Source: JANQOH01 sp965214495
GTDB lineage: Bacteria > Pseudomonadota > Alphaproteobacteria > UBA7887
Direction of reading: 5' to 3'
Assembly (NCBI GenBank): GCA_965214495.1
Contig: OZ243958.1
Span: forward strand, 496,001-560,000
Length of the DNA: 64,000 nt
The position numbers were made by a program, and so were the translations under genes. Shown here piece by piece: positions 53,718-62,050 of this stretch; position 1 is the stretch's first letter, and every line of letters starts with the position of its first letter. The notes beneath the pieces are model-generated. The model was not told where the DNA came from. It made no database searches and saw nothing but the letters and a program-made list of their open reading frames with translations.

Positions 53718-55016
53718 TCAGCCCGCCGCTTCCAGCGCTTGGTCGATATCGGCGATGATGTCGTCGATGTGCTCGATGCCGACCGACAGGCGCACCTGGC
53801 CGGGAGTCACGCCCGACGCCGCCTGTTCCTCCGGCGAGAGCTGCGAGTGGGTCGTCGTCGCCGGGTGAATGGCCAGACTGCGCGCGTCGCCGATATTGGC
53901 GACGTGGAAGAGTAATTTCAGCGAGTCGATGAAGTGGCGCCCGGCCTCGAGCCCGCCCTCGAGTTCGAAACTGATCAGCGCGCCGTAACCGCCCTTGAGA
54001 TAGGCGTCGGCCCGCCGCCGCGCTTCGCCTTGCATCAGGCCCGGATAGATCACCGTCGTGACCGCCTTGTGCCCCGCCAGATGGTCGGCGACCATCGCCG
54101 CGTTCCGGCTGTGGCACTCGATGCGCAGGGGCAGGGTTTCCAGTCCCTGGAGGAACAGGAACGAGTTCATCGGCGTCGTCGCCGAACCGAGGTCGCGCAG
54201 CAGCGTCGTGCGCGCCTTGAGGATATAGGCGATCGGCCCCAGCGGCTTCGCGGCTTCGGTCCACACCGCGCCGTGATAGCTGGGGTCGGGGCGGTTCAGA
54301 TAAGGCTGGCGTTCCGGAAAGGCCGCCCAGTCGAAATTGCCGCCATCGACGAGGACGCCGCCGATCGAGTTGCCGTGACCGCCGATATACTTGGTCGTCG
54401 AATACATCACGATCGCGGCGCCGTGTTCGAACGGACGGCAGAGCAGCGGCGCCGCCGTGTTGTCGACGATCAGCGGGATGCCGAACTCGCGCCCGATATC
54501 GGCGACTTCGCGGATCGGGAAGACGGTCAATTTCGGATTCGGCAGGGTCTCGGCATAGAAGGCGCGGGTCTTGTCGTCGATGGCGCGGCGGAAGTTCTCC
54601 GGATCGACCGGATCGACGAAGCGGACTTCAATGCCCTGGTCGCCAAGAGTATTGGCGAACAGGTTCCAGGTACCGCCGTATAGGTCGGTGGCGCTGACGA
54701 CATTGTCGCCGGCGTGGGCGACATTCTGCAACGAGAACGCCGTCGCCGCCTGACCCGACGCCAATGCGAGCGCCGCGACGCCGCCCTCGAACGCCGCCAT
54801 GCGCTGTTCGAAGACGTCCTGAGTCGGATTCATGATCCGGGTGTAGATATTGCCGAGCTCTTTCAGGGCGAACAGGTCGGCCGCGTGTCCGGTATTGCGG
54901 AACTGGTAAGAGGTTGTCTGGTGGATCGGAACGGCGACCGAACCCGTGTTCGGATCGCCGCGGTGGCCCGCGTGCAGGACGATGGTCTGCGGATGGAGAC
55001 CGTTGCTACCGGTCAT
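53718..55016 (-). CDS. metY: O-acetylhomoserine aminocarboxypropyltransferase/sulfhydrylase
   Basis: A 432-residue PLP enzyme of the Cys/Met metabolism family, MetY subgroup by its length and its two insertions. The PLP Lys is in YSTTKYIGGHGNSIGG near residue 209, with ASGQAATAFSLQNVAHAGDN and the family end SVGIEHIDDIIADIDQAL. It makes homocysteine from O-acetylhomoserine and sulfide. It is on its own; the upstream region holds a promoter but no recognisable SAM riboswitch. Confidence 0.93.
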   Translation of the reverse strand: MTGSNGLHPQTIVLHAGHRGDPNTGSVAVPIHQTTSYQFRNTGHAADLFALKELGNIYTRIMNPTQDVFEQRMAAFEGGVAALALASGQAATAFSLQNVAHAGDNVVSATDLYGGTWNLFANTLGDQGIEVRFVDPVDPENFRRAIDDKTRAFYAETLPNPKLTVFPIREVADIGREFGIPLIVDNTAAPLLCRPFEHGAAIVMYSTTKYIGGHGNSIGGVLVDGGNFDWAAFPERQPYLNRPDPSYHGAVWTEAAKPLGPIAYILKARTTLLRDLGSATTPMNSFLFLQGLETLPLRIECHSRNAAMVADHLAGHKAVTTVIYPGLMQGEARRRADAYLKGGYGALISFELEGGLEAGRHFIDSLKLLFHVANIGDARSLAIHPATTTHSQLSPEEQAASGVTPGQVRLSVGIEHIDDIIADIDQALEAAG

Positions 55017-55049
55017 GAATGGATCCTCTCTCGCCTGTGCCGAACGGGT

Positions 55050-55077
55050 AGCATAGGCGGGTGGAGTGGCACGGCAA
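55050..55077 (-). promoter_or_regulatory. Putative metY promoter
   Basis: Minus-strand TTGCCG (55077-55072), 16-bp spacer, TATGCT (55055-55050), about 34 bases before the metY ATG. Confidence 0.4.
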
Positions 55078-55229
55078 GCCGGCGGCGGAGAAAATTCGAC
55101 CGGCGCCGCCTGCCGTGCCGGCCCGATGCCGCGTCACCCCGTCACCGGTAGGCAAGCCCCGGTCAAGTCCGGTGGACCCGTTCGTCCACACGATCGAGAT
55201 TGATGTTCAAGCCCGCCGCCTATGCGGTA

Positions 55230-55527
55230 GTGTCTCAGTTTGAAAATTATCGCGGTTCATTGCGGTTCGTGCTGGTGACGACGGCGGGACAGCCGCGCAT
55301 CCCGGCCGCCGCGAAGGGGCAGGGGGGCGCCAAGCGGCATCGCCCCACTTGTAGGGGCGCCCCTTGTGGGCGCCCGAACCCCCGAACGGAAGGGCGACAA
55401 GGGAGGGCAACCGCGAGGGTTGCCACTACAGGAATTGTCGCGGTTCGTGTGGATTTGTGCTGGCGATGACAGAGGGACAGCGGCGCGCCGGAGTCCGGTC
55501 GTCCCGCAGCGCGTATCGATTCAACCG
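55230..55527. repeat. MITE-like intergenic repeat, copy B (longer, right end degenerate)
   Basis: Left end GTGTCTCAGTTTGAAA matches copy A, followed by ATTATCGCGGTTCATT. The right end (GCGTATCGATTCAACCG, 55511-55527) matches the right end of copy A (GCGTATCGATTTCAAACCG) with two single-base deletions and then stops. A related block (TTGTCGCGGTTCGTG) recurs at 55436. Two REP-like palindromes lie inside at 55350-55375 and 55405-55430. The right end overlaps the stop codon of the res gene (55521-55523). Confidence 0.6.
55350..55430. repeat. Two inverted REP-like palindromes
   Basis: TGTAGGGGCGCCCCTTGTGG (55350 on) and, on the other strand, TGTAGTGGCAACCCTCGCGG (from 55430 back). Each can fold on itself and the two can pair with each other. 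Same family as the copy at 40714. Confidence 0.55.
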
Positions 55528-58500
55528 CCCGGGAAGGCTGCGAGTGCGTGTTCGACGACCTTCGCCAGACAGTCGGGATCCTGGAGGAAGTAAACGCCGT
55601 GCCGTTCCCATTCGTTCTGCGGCCGCGGTGCGGCGCCGATCTGCCCGGGCGGGGTGACGGACAGGACGTAAGCGTGCAGGCGCAGGTTCGGGTCGCGCTC
55701 GCGCACCCGCGCCTCGACGTCCCTGATTCCCGTGTGCAGCCTTACCTTGTCGCGCTCCGCGGAGCCGTATCGGACAAGACCCTTCGGATCGAGGAAAACC
55801 ATGTGCTGGCAGGCATCGTCCTTCAGCCACAGGATAAAGTCGGGGTAGTAGGCGTGGTCGTCGAAGAACGACAGGCCCCGTCCGCGGGTCAGGTTGCGGA
55901 TCAGAAACAGGTCGCGGCCCCGGAGACAGGGATCGTTCGTCCGCGCCAGCGCCGCCAGCTTTTCGACAACGGTCTTTTCGGCGCCGTCGAGCGCGACGGG
56001 ACGAACGTCGATCTCGCAACCGGGGCGTGCGTGCAGGAGCGGCATGTAAGCGTGGGCGGCGGCCATGATCACGTCGAGTTTCAGATGCCGGACAGGGCCG
56101 TCACGAAGAAGCGACGCCATTTCGCGAACGTCTTCGGCCAGCCGCGCCTCGCGCGCATCGACCGAGAGATGGTACGCGCCGATGTTGTTCGGGTGCGTCT
56201 CGTCGAGCGCCGCGACCTCGATGCGCCTGTGCTCCCACCGACGCCGCCGCTTGCGCCAGAACCGGTCCGCATAATCGGCGATCAGATCGATGGCGATTTC
56301 TTCGAGTTCGCGGACGTCCTCGAAACGCCGGACTTCCAGTCGCTCCGGCGGCATGAAGAGCGTAAACCACCGCTGGTTGTCGAGCAGCCGATCCACCGTC
56401 TCCGGCGCGATCGTCAGGTTGGACCATCCCGCCCGCCGCTTGCGCGCCAGCAGCCTGTCGTAGATGCGGGCGCGGTCGAAGAACGCGACGCAGCCCTTCG
56501 GGATTTTGACCGCAGTGCGCACGGGCGTCGGTTCCGCCGCCCCGTCGGCCGACGCCACCGCATGGAGGCGGGAGTACAGGTCCATCGTAACGGTCGGGCT
56601 TTCCGGTTCTCCGGGGCCGGGCAGCATGGGGCGTTCGTCCGAATTCTCGTAGCGCGCGCCCTTCTCCAGCCGGATCGTCTTGAGGCCGGTCTCGCGCGGG
56701 AAGTTCCACGTCACCGGCAGGTCGATCGTCTCCCGTTCCGTCGGCACGCCCTCCGCCGCCAGCAGGTCCCGGAAGGTCTGCATGTAGCCGGCCCGCAGTC
56801 CGAAGACATGGAGGGTTTCCAGCGCCGCCAGTCCGTCGCTGTCTTCGGGCGGGTCACATGGGCATTCGCGGTGGCGTTTCAGGCTCATGTTCCAGCCCTT
56901 CAGGCGCACGCCGCGCCCGAACATCTGGATGATCTCCGGCCCCTCGCCGACGCCGACATGCATCAACCCCATCGTGCTCACGCGCCACGAGTTCCAGCCG
57001 GCGATGAAGCGCCGCGCGCCGATCACCAGGTTGACTGTCGAGTCGGCTCGATCCACGCCGGAAAACAGCGGTTCGACGAAGCCTCTCTCCTGCGACAGGT
57101 CGAAATCGGAGTCGGGGAGACCGGCGAGCAGTTTGCGCAAGCCGGCCGAATCTCCCACATTGACGATGCCGAACGGCGGGTTGTCGGCGGTGCGCAGATG
57201 TAACTCCCCGTCGGTGGCGGCCGGACAAGCGATATGCAGCCGTCCCGCGCCGTGGAACAGGGTCTCGCACAGGTCGGCGTAAAGGTCCTCGCCGTTGCGG
57301 GGCAGGCGGGGGAAGCGTTCGGCGAAATAATCCGCGCCGGACTCGGTGAGCAGTCCCGAACGCCCGGCGAGCAGCGCCGCGATCATGTGCCGCACCTCTT
57401 CGCCGCGGGCGAGCACCCATGCGAGGAAGGAAAGGATGCGGGCGACGTCGGAGCGGGTCGCTCGATCCGCCTTGCCCGATCCCGTCACCGTTCTGCCGAG
57501 GAACACCCATAGCGGCTTCGCCGGGTTGAATTCTTTCCACAGCGCCGCCCGATCGCGCCACAGGCGGCATTGCTGGTAGAAGGTCAGCAGGCAGCCCAAC
57601 AAATACATGTCGCTGTTGGAGTCCTGCGCGCCGCCGGGCAGGTTCAGGATGGCGTAGTCCTTGCCGTAGCCGTCGCGGTGAAACGTGCGGTAGGGGTAGT
57701 CGAACAGCACGGATTTGCCGTAGGCGTTCAGCAACTCGCCGTCGCTCGCGATCTGGTTGAACGTGGCGGAATATTCGAAGGTGAAGCCGCCGCGCGACAG
57801 TTCTCCGCGGCGCTCGCGCCAGACCTTGCCGGACGCACCCAGATGCCCCTCATCGACGAGCACGAGGTTGTTCTCGCCGAAATCCGCCACCGCGACGCGC
57901 TTGACCCCCTTGCGCGCGGCGAGCTTGTTCACGTCGATAATCTCGACGGGCGCCAGAAGATCGGCGCTGGCCTCGCTGGAGAACAGCCGCGCGCTCAGGC
58001 CGCTGTCCCGCATCTCCCGCGCGTGCTGTTCCGACATGCGTTCGTTCGGCGTCACCAGGACGATATTGTTCAACCGCCCGCCGGCGCGGCCCAGATAATG
58101 CCGGTATTGGAGGATGTGGGCGTGCATGAGGAGCGTCTTGCCGGAACCGGTGGCGCTCTGGAACGCGACGGTGCGCAGGTCGTCCGCCGTGTAGTCAGGC
58201 ATTCGGCGGGTCAACGGGTCGCCGAATTTAACCTTGTCGAGAGCGGTCCGCAGCGAATCCGGGTCGTCGAACCAGCGCCGCAAGTAATGTTCGGTGAACA
58301 CCAGCGCCAGATACTGATGCGGCTTCCAGTCCCGCCCGTGTTCCCCGGTCATGCGCAGCCGGCGGCTGTGCGCGACGATGTTGGAGTCGTATTCGGCGAG
58401 GCGCGCCGGCGTGACGCGGGCGCGGTCGCGGTCGGGGTTCAGATAGAGTGCGCGGGCATACTCGCTTTCGCCGGCGGAATCGAGGCCGGCGGGGATGCCG

Positions 58501-58592
58501 CGCAGCCGGTCGAGCATGGCGTCGAGGCCGCAATAGCCGAATTCGCGGCAGGCGAAGCGATGCAGGACAAGGCGGTTCTGGAGGGGAGTCAC
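55521..58592 (-). CDS. Type III-like restriction endonuclease (Res) subunit
   Basis: A 1023-residue SF2 helicase-nuclease. Walker A is ATGSGKT at residues 147-153, the DExH box is VDEGH at about 246-250, motif VI-like is IQMFGRGVRLKGWNMS, and a C-terminal PD-(D/E)xK nuclease is seen as YYPDFILWL (from 915) with LDPKGL (about 934). These fit Res of type III systems, which cut after ATP-driven sliding when paired with Mod. The mod gene lies 126 bp upstream on the same strand. Start is GTG 58592 with no clear ribosome-binding site. The stop codon lies inside a repeat end, so the last residues may be recent. Confidence 0.85.
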   Translation of the reverse strand: MTPLQNRLVLHRFACREFGYCGLDAMLDRLRGIPAGLDSAGESEYARALYLNPDRDRARVTPARLAEYDSNIVAHSRRLRMTGEHGRDWKPHQYLALVFTEHYLRRWFDDPDSLRTALDKVKFGDPLTRRMPDYTADDLRTVAFQSATGSGKTLLMHAHILQYRHYLGRAGGRLNNIVLVTPNERMSEQHAREMRDSGLSARLFSSEASADLLAPVEIIDVNKLAARKGVKRVAVADFGENNLVLVDEGHLGASGKVWRERRGELSRGGFTFEYSATFNQIASDGELLNAYGKSVLFDYPYRTFHRDGYGKDYAILNLPGGAQDSNSDMYLLGCLLTFYQQCRLWRDRAALWKEFNPAKPLWVFLGRTVTGSGKADRATRSDVARILSFLAWVLARGEEVRHMIAALLAGRSGLLTESGADYFAERFPRLPRNGEDLYADLCETLFHGAGRLHIACPAATDGELHLRTADNPPFGIVNVGDSAGLRKLLAGLPDSDFDLSQERGFVEPLFSGVDRADSTVNLVIGARRFIAGWNSWRVSTMGLMHVGVGEGPEIIQMFGRGVRLKGWNMSLKRHRECPCDPPEDSDGLAALETLHVFGLRAGYMQTFRDLLAAEGVPTERETIDLPVTWNFPRETGLKTIRLEKGARYENSDERPMLPGPGEPESPTVTMDLYSRLHAVASADGAAEPTPVRTAVKIPKGCVAFFDRARIYDRLLARKRRAGWSNLTIAPETVDRLLDNQRWFTLFMPPERLEVRRFEDVRELEEIAIDLIADYADRFWRKRRRRWEHRRIEVAALDETHPNNIGAYHLSVDAREARLAEDVREMASLLRDGPVRHLKLDVIMAAAHAYMPLLHARPGCEIDVRPVALDGAEKTVVEKLAALARTNDPCLRGRDLFLIRNLTRGRGLSFFDDHAYYPDFILWLKDDACQHMVFLDPKGLVRYGSAERDKVRLHTGIRDVEARVRERDPNLRLHAYVLSVTPPGQIGAAPRPQNEWERHGVYFLQDPDCLAKVVEHALAAFPGG

Positions 58593-58718
58593 GGGCTATC
58601 GCCGATCGCCCGTTTCCCGCAGCGTGCTTTTGCCGATCGGGCGTCGGGGGCGCCGCTGGCGGAACATGTCGATCGACGAAACGGGAATGCGGAGGTCATC
58701 GTTTCGCGCCGGGCGCCG

Positions 58719-61700
58719 CTATTCCTCTTCGGCGAACATCAGCGCCCGAAACGCCGGTTCGATGCTCTCGGCGAACCAGCTTTCGCCGGGGCGGCGCAGA
58801 GTATCGAGCGTATGGTCGCCGTTGGCGTAGATGACGTCGAGCGATTCCGGGAGCTGCGCCCGGTTGCACGTGAACCATGCGTTCAATGCGTCGGCGTCGG
58901 TTTCGTCGAGGTCGCGCCAAAGGACCGCGCACATCCGCTCGTCCGGCAACGCGCCGGCGATGGCGAGCACGCCGTCGCTCCGCCGCCGGCTTTCCACCTT
59001 CAGGCCAAGGAAGAAGTTGAAGGTTTCGGGCAGATCGACCCGCGTCTCTCGGCGTATCCCGTCGCGGACGACCGAGAGGGTATAGGCGTGAGGATCGCGG
59101 AAATGCTTGCCCAGCAGGCTGGCGCTGCGGGCTGTCTCGACGCCGAGCGCATAACGCAGGCGGTAATCTTCCGCCAGTGCGGCGCTTCCACTCAGTAATT
59201 TCTCCTGTTCGTCCGTGCGTGGCGCCACTTCAAGGCTGTCCATCGTGTCTTCGTAGGATTCCAGCCGGGCGTATTTGAACAACTGGGAAACGCCGTCGCG
59301 CGATACCGGCTTGCCGTTCTTCCAGGTAGAGGAGTAAATATTTCTTTTGATCCGCGGTATCAGCACAGTATCGAAAGATTCCCCAATTTCCACCAGAACG
59401 TAGCTTAAATTCCGATCGATCTCGCGGTTGATCTCGATAACCGCGTGGCCGGTGGTGCCCGACCCTGCAAAACAATCCAGAACGGTCGCCCCGGCGTCGA
59501 GATCGGCGGCGAATATCGCATCTTCAACGGTGTATAGAGATTTGGGATAAGAAAACACGTTCTGCGCACCGACAATGTCGCGCAATAAATTCGCGCCATG
59601 CACACCCGCGTTATAGCGGGAATCGGTCCAATTGCTGAATAACGCTACCCGGCGCTCACCGGATCCAATGATCTGGTAAATTGTATTTCCGTTCGTGCAA
59701 CGCAATTTATCGTCCTGTAAAAGCTCACGACAGGATTCGTAAGACCGCCTCCATACCCTCTCTTTTCCCTGAGCGCTGATCGGATAAATTCTGTCGTATC
59801 CCTCCGCCGTTCGTTCCGTTGGATATGCGCTTCCTTCGGGCGGGGGTTCGAGTCCCACCACTTTCCGGGAATCCGGGTGTGTCAGAATTGCGTAGAAACT
59901 GTTGGGCCGCGCGTAGCGAAAATTGCTTTCCGCGGTTCCGCTTCTCCTGAACGGTCGTAACTCCGAGTTGTATTCTTTGCTTCTTCCCGCAAGAGCCCGG
60001 TTCGACGGGGAAGGCACGCATACGAACATATATTCGTGCGTGTGAGCCAATGTTGTGGCCTTTCCGCCTTGCGGATGATGGTTGACGATTATCGTTTCGC
60101 GACGCAGACCCGGATATTTCGTGTCGACAAGTTTGGCGAGGTTGGGCATTTCAAAATCGTCTATGGCAACATAAAGAACCGAATCTCGGGCCAATACCTG
60201 CTCGATCATCTCGAGGCGATTGTCCACCAGCGACAGCCAGGAAGACCTCAAATACCCGTTCTTGTATAGAATTTCCGAATCGCCGGTGTTATACGGCGGA
60301 TCGATATACACGCACTGTACCTGTCCGCGATATCGGGCTTGCAACAGGTTCAGCGCCTGAAAATTCTCGCCGTGCACCAGCAACCCGTCGGTTCGTTCGT
60401 CCAGGGGGCCGGCGTCGGACAGCGCGGCCAGCAGGCGGTCGGTGAAATCGCGGTCGAAGTGGCGGGTGTCCAGCACCAGGAACGGATTGGTAGCGAGGAA
60501 ATCGACGCCTGGCGGATCGCTCCAGCCCGCGCCGCCGTTTCCAAGGTCGCCGGTCAACTCGTCGGCGGCGAACAACTCGACCCACTCGGCGCACTGCGCC
60601 CGATTGGCGGAGATCTCGGGGTAGAACGCCGTCGGCACGCGGTCGAGGGTCACGCACCATTGCGTTTCGAGCACGAATTTCTTCTTGAGCCACAGGCGCT
60701 TCTGAAAGTCTTCCAGTTGCGCGAGGAAATCGACGATCTTGCCACCGAGGCTGCGAACGGCACGCACCCGCGCCAAAGCCCGGTCCAGCCGCGGGGCGTC
60801 GCCGCGCTCCAGATCGTCGAGGTTCAGCACTTCGGTGTTCAGATACAGATCCAGTTCACGGCGCAGGAAGCTGCCCAGGTCCTTGTGAATGAAATAGTCG
60901 AAGCTGTTCTTCGCCGTGTAACGTTCGATATGCCGCGCGAGCAGCGTGCGTTCGCCGTTGCGCTCGGTCGGCGCCGGCGCGGCGAGGAGCGCGCGCCAGT
61001 CGGGCGGCACCGCTTCGAGGATACGCGCGGCCGCGGCCTCGTCGATCCGGCCTTGCTGCGTGGCGCCATTGCCGGGCCAGGTTTTCTTCTCCCGGTCGCT
61101 CAACGGGCGATGCTCGAAACGGACCGTCAGGATATCGTCCTCGACCGTCAAGAAGTCCCTGCCGCCGGCGGGTGTGAAGCGGCGCTGCCGTCCGTTGGTC
61201 TCCTTGACGTTGTCCTTCTCGTTGTCCGCTGCCGCGATTTCGAAACGCACGCGCCGCGTCGCGTCGCCGGCGCCGACCGTGAAGACGTAGGCGGCGTAGT
61301 TCTCCGTCGTCTTGATGTAATACTGATCGGCGTTGGCCCAATGCAGTTTCACCTCCTCGCCGTCATAGGGGACGAGATAGGCCGTGCGACCGCCGCTCGA
61401 ATAGCGGCGCTGCGAGACGAAGTCGCCCTCGACGTAGTAGCGGGAGAAGAAATTGGCGAGATGGTTATAGACGTCGGCTTCGGCGTCGGCGTCTTTCTTC
61501 ATTTCGGCCAGCCGCTCGCGCAACTCTGCGATCACGGGCGACCGGTCGGGATCGACGGACAGGGACCGGGCCTTTGCCTCGTCGGCCTGAATCCGGGCTT
61601 CCAGCCTCGCCCGTTCCTCCGAGCTCGTGAGCCTCAGCGATCGCTTCGCCTGGGGCAGCAGGTCGTTGTCGAGGAAGCGCGCGACCTCGGCCGCCTTCAT

Positions 61701-61853
61701 GTTCATGATCCTGTAGAGGCCGAAATCCAGGTCGCCTCGGTCGAGCTGGAACATCTCCCGCAGCAGCGCTTTCAGACGATCGAATTTCTCCGCGGATTCC
61801 AGAGCCGGACGCCGGTCCGCCGGCGGCGACGCGCTTGGTGTCGAATCGATCAT
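58719..61853 (-). CDS. Type III-like DNA methyltransferase (Mod), long form
   Basis: A 1044-residue adenine-type DNA methyltransferase. Catalytic motif IV is DPPYNTGD near residue 518 and the SAM-binding motif I is DCFAGSGTTGHAV near residue 795, the beta-class order of type III Mod, with a target-recognition region between. An additional N-terminal block of about 480 residues starts KFDRLKALLREMFQLDRGDL and has KLHWANADQYYIKTTENYAA; it makes the protein far longer than classic Mod (about 650). ATG 61853 fits a leaderless transcript (see promoter); ATG 61877 would lie within the promoter. The partner res gene is downstream. Confidence 0.87.
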   Translation of the reverse strand: MIDSTPSASPPADRRPALESAEKFDRLKALLREMFQLDRGDLDFGLYRIMNMKAAEVARFLDNDLLPQAKRSLRLTSSEERARLEARIQADEAKARSLSVDPDRSPVIAELRERLAEMKKDADAEADVYNHLANFFSRYYVEGDFVSQRRYSSGGRTAYLVPYDGEEVKLHWANADQYYIKTTENYAAYVFTVGAGDATRRVRFEIAAADNEKDNVKETNGRQRRFTPAGGRDFLTVEDDILTVRFEHRPLSDREKKTWPGNGATQQGRIDEAAAARILEAVPPDWRALLAAPAPTERNGERTLLARHIERYTAKNSFDYFIHKDLGSFLRRELDLYLNTEVLNLDDLERGDAPRLDRALARVRAVRSLGGKIVDFLAQLEDFQKRLWLKKKFVLETQWCVTLDRVPTAFYPEISANRAQCAEWVELFAADELTGDLGNGGAGWSDPPGVDFLATNPFLVLDTRHFDRDFTDRLLAALSDAGPLDERTDGLLVHGENFQALNLLQARYRGQVQCVYIDPPYNTGDSEILYKNGYLRSSWLSLVDNRLEMIEQVLARDSVLYVAIDDFEMPNLAKLVDTKYPGLRRETIIVNHHPQGGKATTLAHTHEYMFVCVPSPSNRALAGRSKEYNSELRPFRRSGTAESNFRYARPNSFYAILTHPDSRKVVGLEPPPEGSAYPTERTAEGYDRIYPISAQGKERVWRRSYESCRELLQDDKLRCTNGNTIYQIIGSGERRVALFSNWTDSRYNAGVHGANLLRDIVGAQNVFSYPKSLYTVEDAIFAADLDAGATVLDCFAGSGTTGHAVIEINREIDRNLSYVLVEIGESFDTVLIPRIKRNIYSSTWKNGKPVSRDGVSQLFKYARLESYEDTMDSLEVAPRTDEQEKLLSGSAALAEDYRLRYALGVETARSASLLGKHFRDPHAYTLSVVRDGIRRETRVDLPETFNFFLGLKVESRRRSDGVLAIAGALPDERMCAVLWRDLDETDADALNAWFTCNRAQLPESLDVIYANGDHTLDTLRRPGESWFAESIEPAFRALMFAEEE

Positions 61854-61861
61854 GGAGGGGG

Positions 61862-61890
61862 AACATATGGGGTCCATGGAGGACGGTCAA
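61862..61890 (-). promoter_or_regulatory. mod promoter, predicted leaderless transcript
   Basis: Minus-strand TTGACC (61890-61885), 17-bp spacer, TATGTT (61867-61862). The predicted transcription start is 6-9 bases on, that is at or just before ATG 61853. No ribosome-binding site precedes that ATG (TTCCCCCTCC). Confidence 0.5.
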
Positions 61891-62050
61891 GCGCCGCGCC
61901 CGGCGCGCCGACATTATTCTTGCAACGGCGGCGGTCCCTGCGGAAATCGTTCGGTTTCCCCGCGCGCGGCAGCGATTCCGGAAGCGGCAGCGCGGCAGCG
62001 GCGATCGAATGCGAACAGGTCGCTGTTTTCGGGCGGCCTGGCGGGACCGG

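Noticed and set aside
55017..55229. SAM-II or other methionine riboswitch before metY
   Set aside because: No match to the conserved SAM-II core was found, and the likely promoter leaves a leader of only about 25-30 nt.
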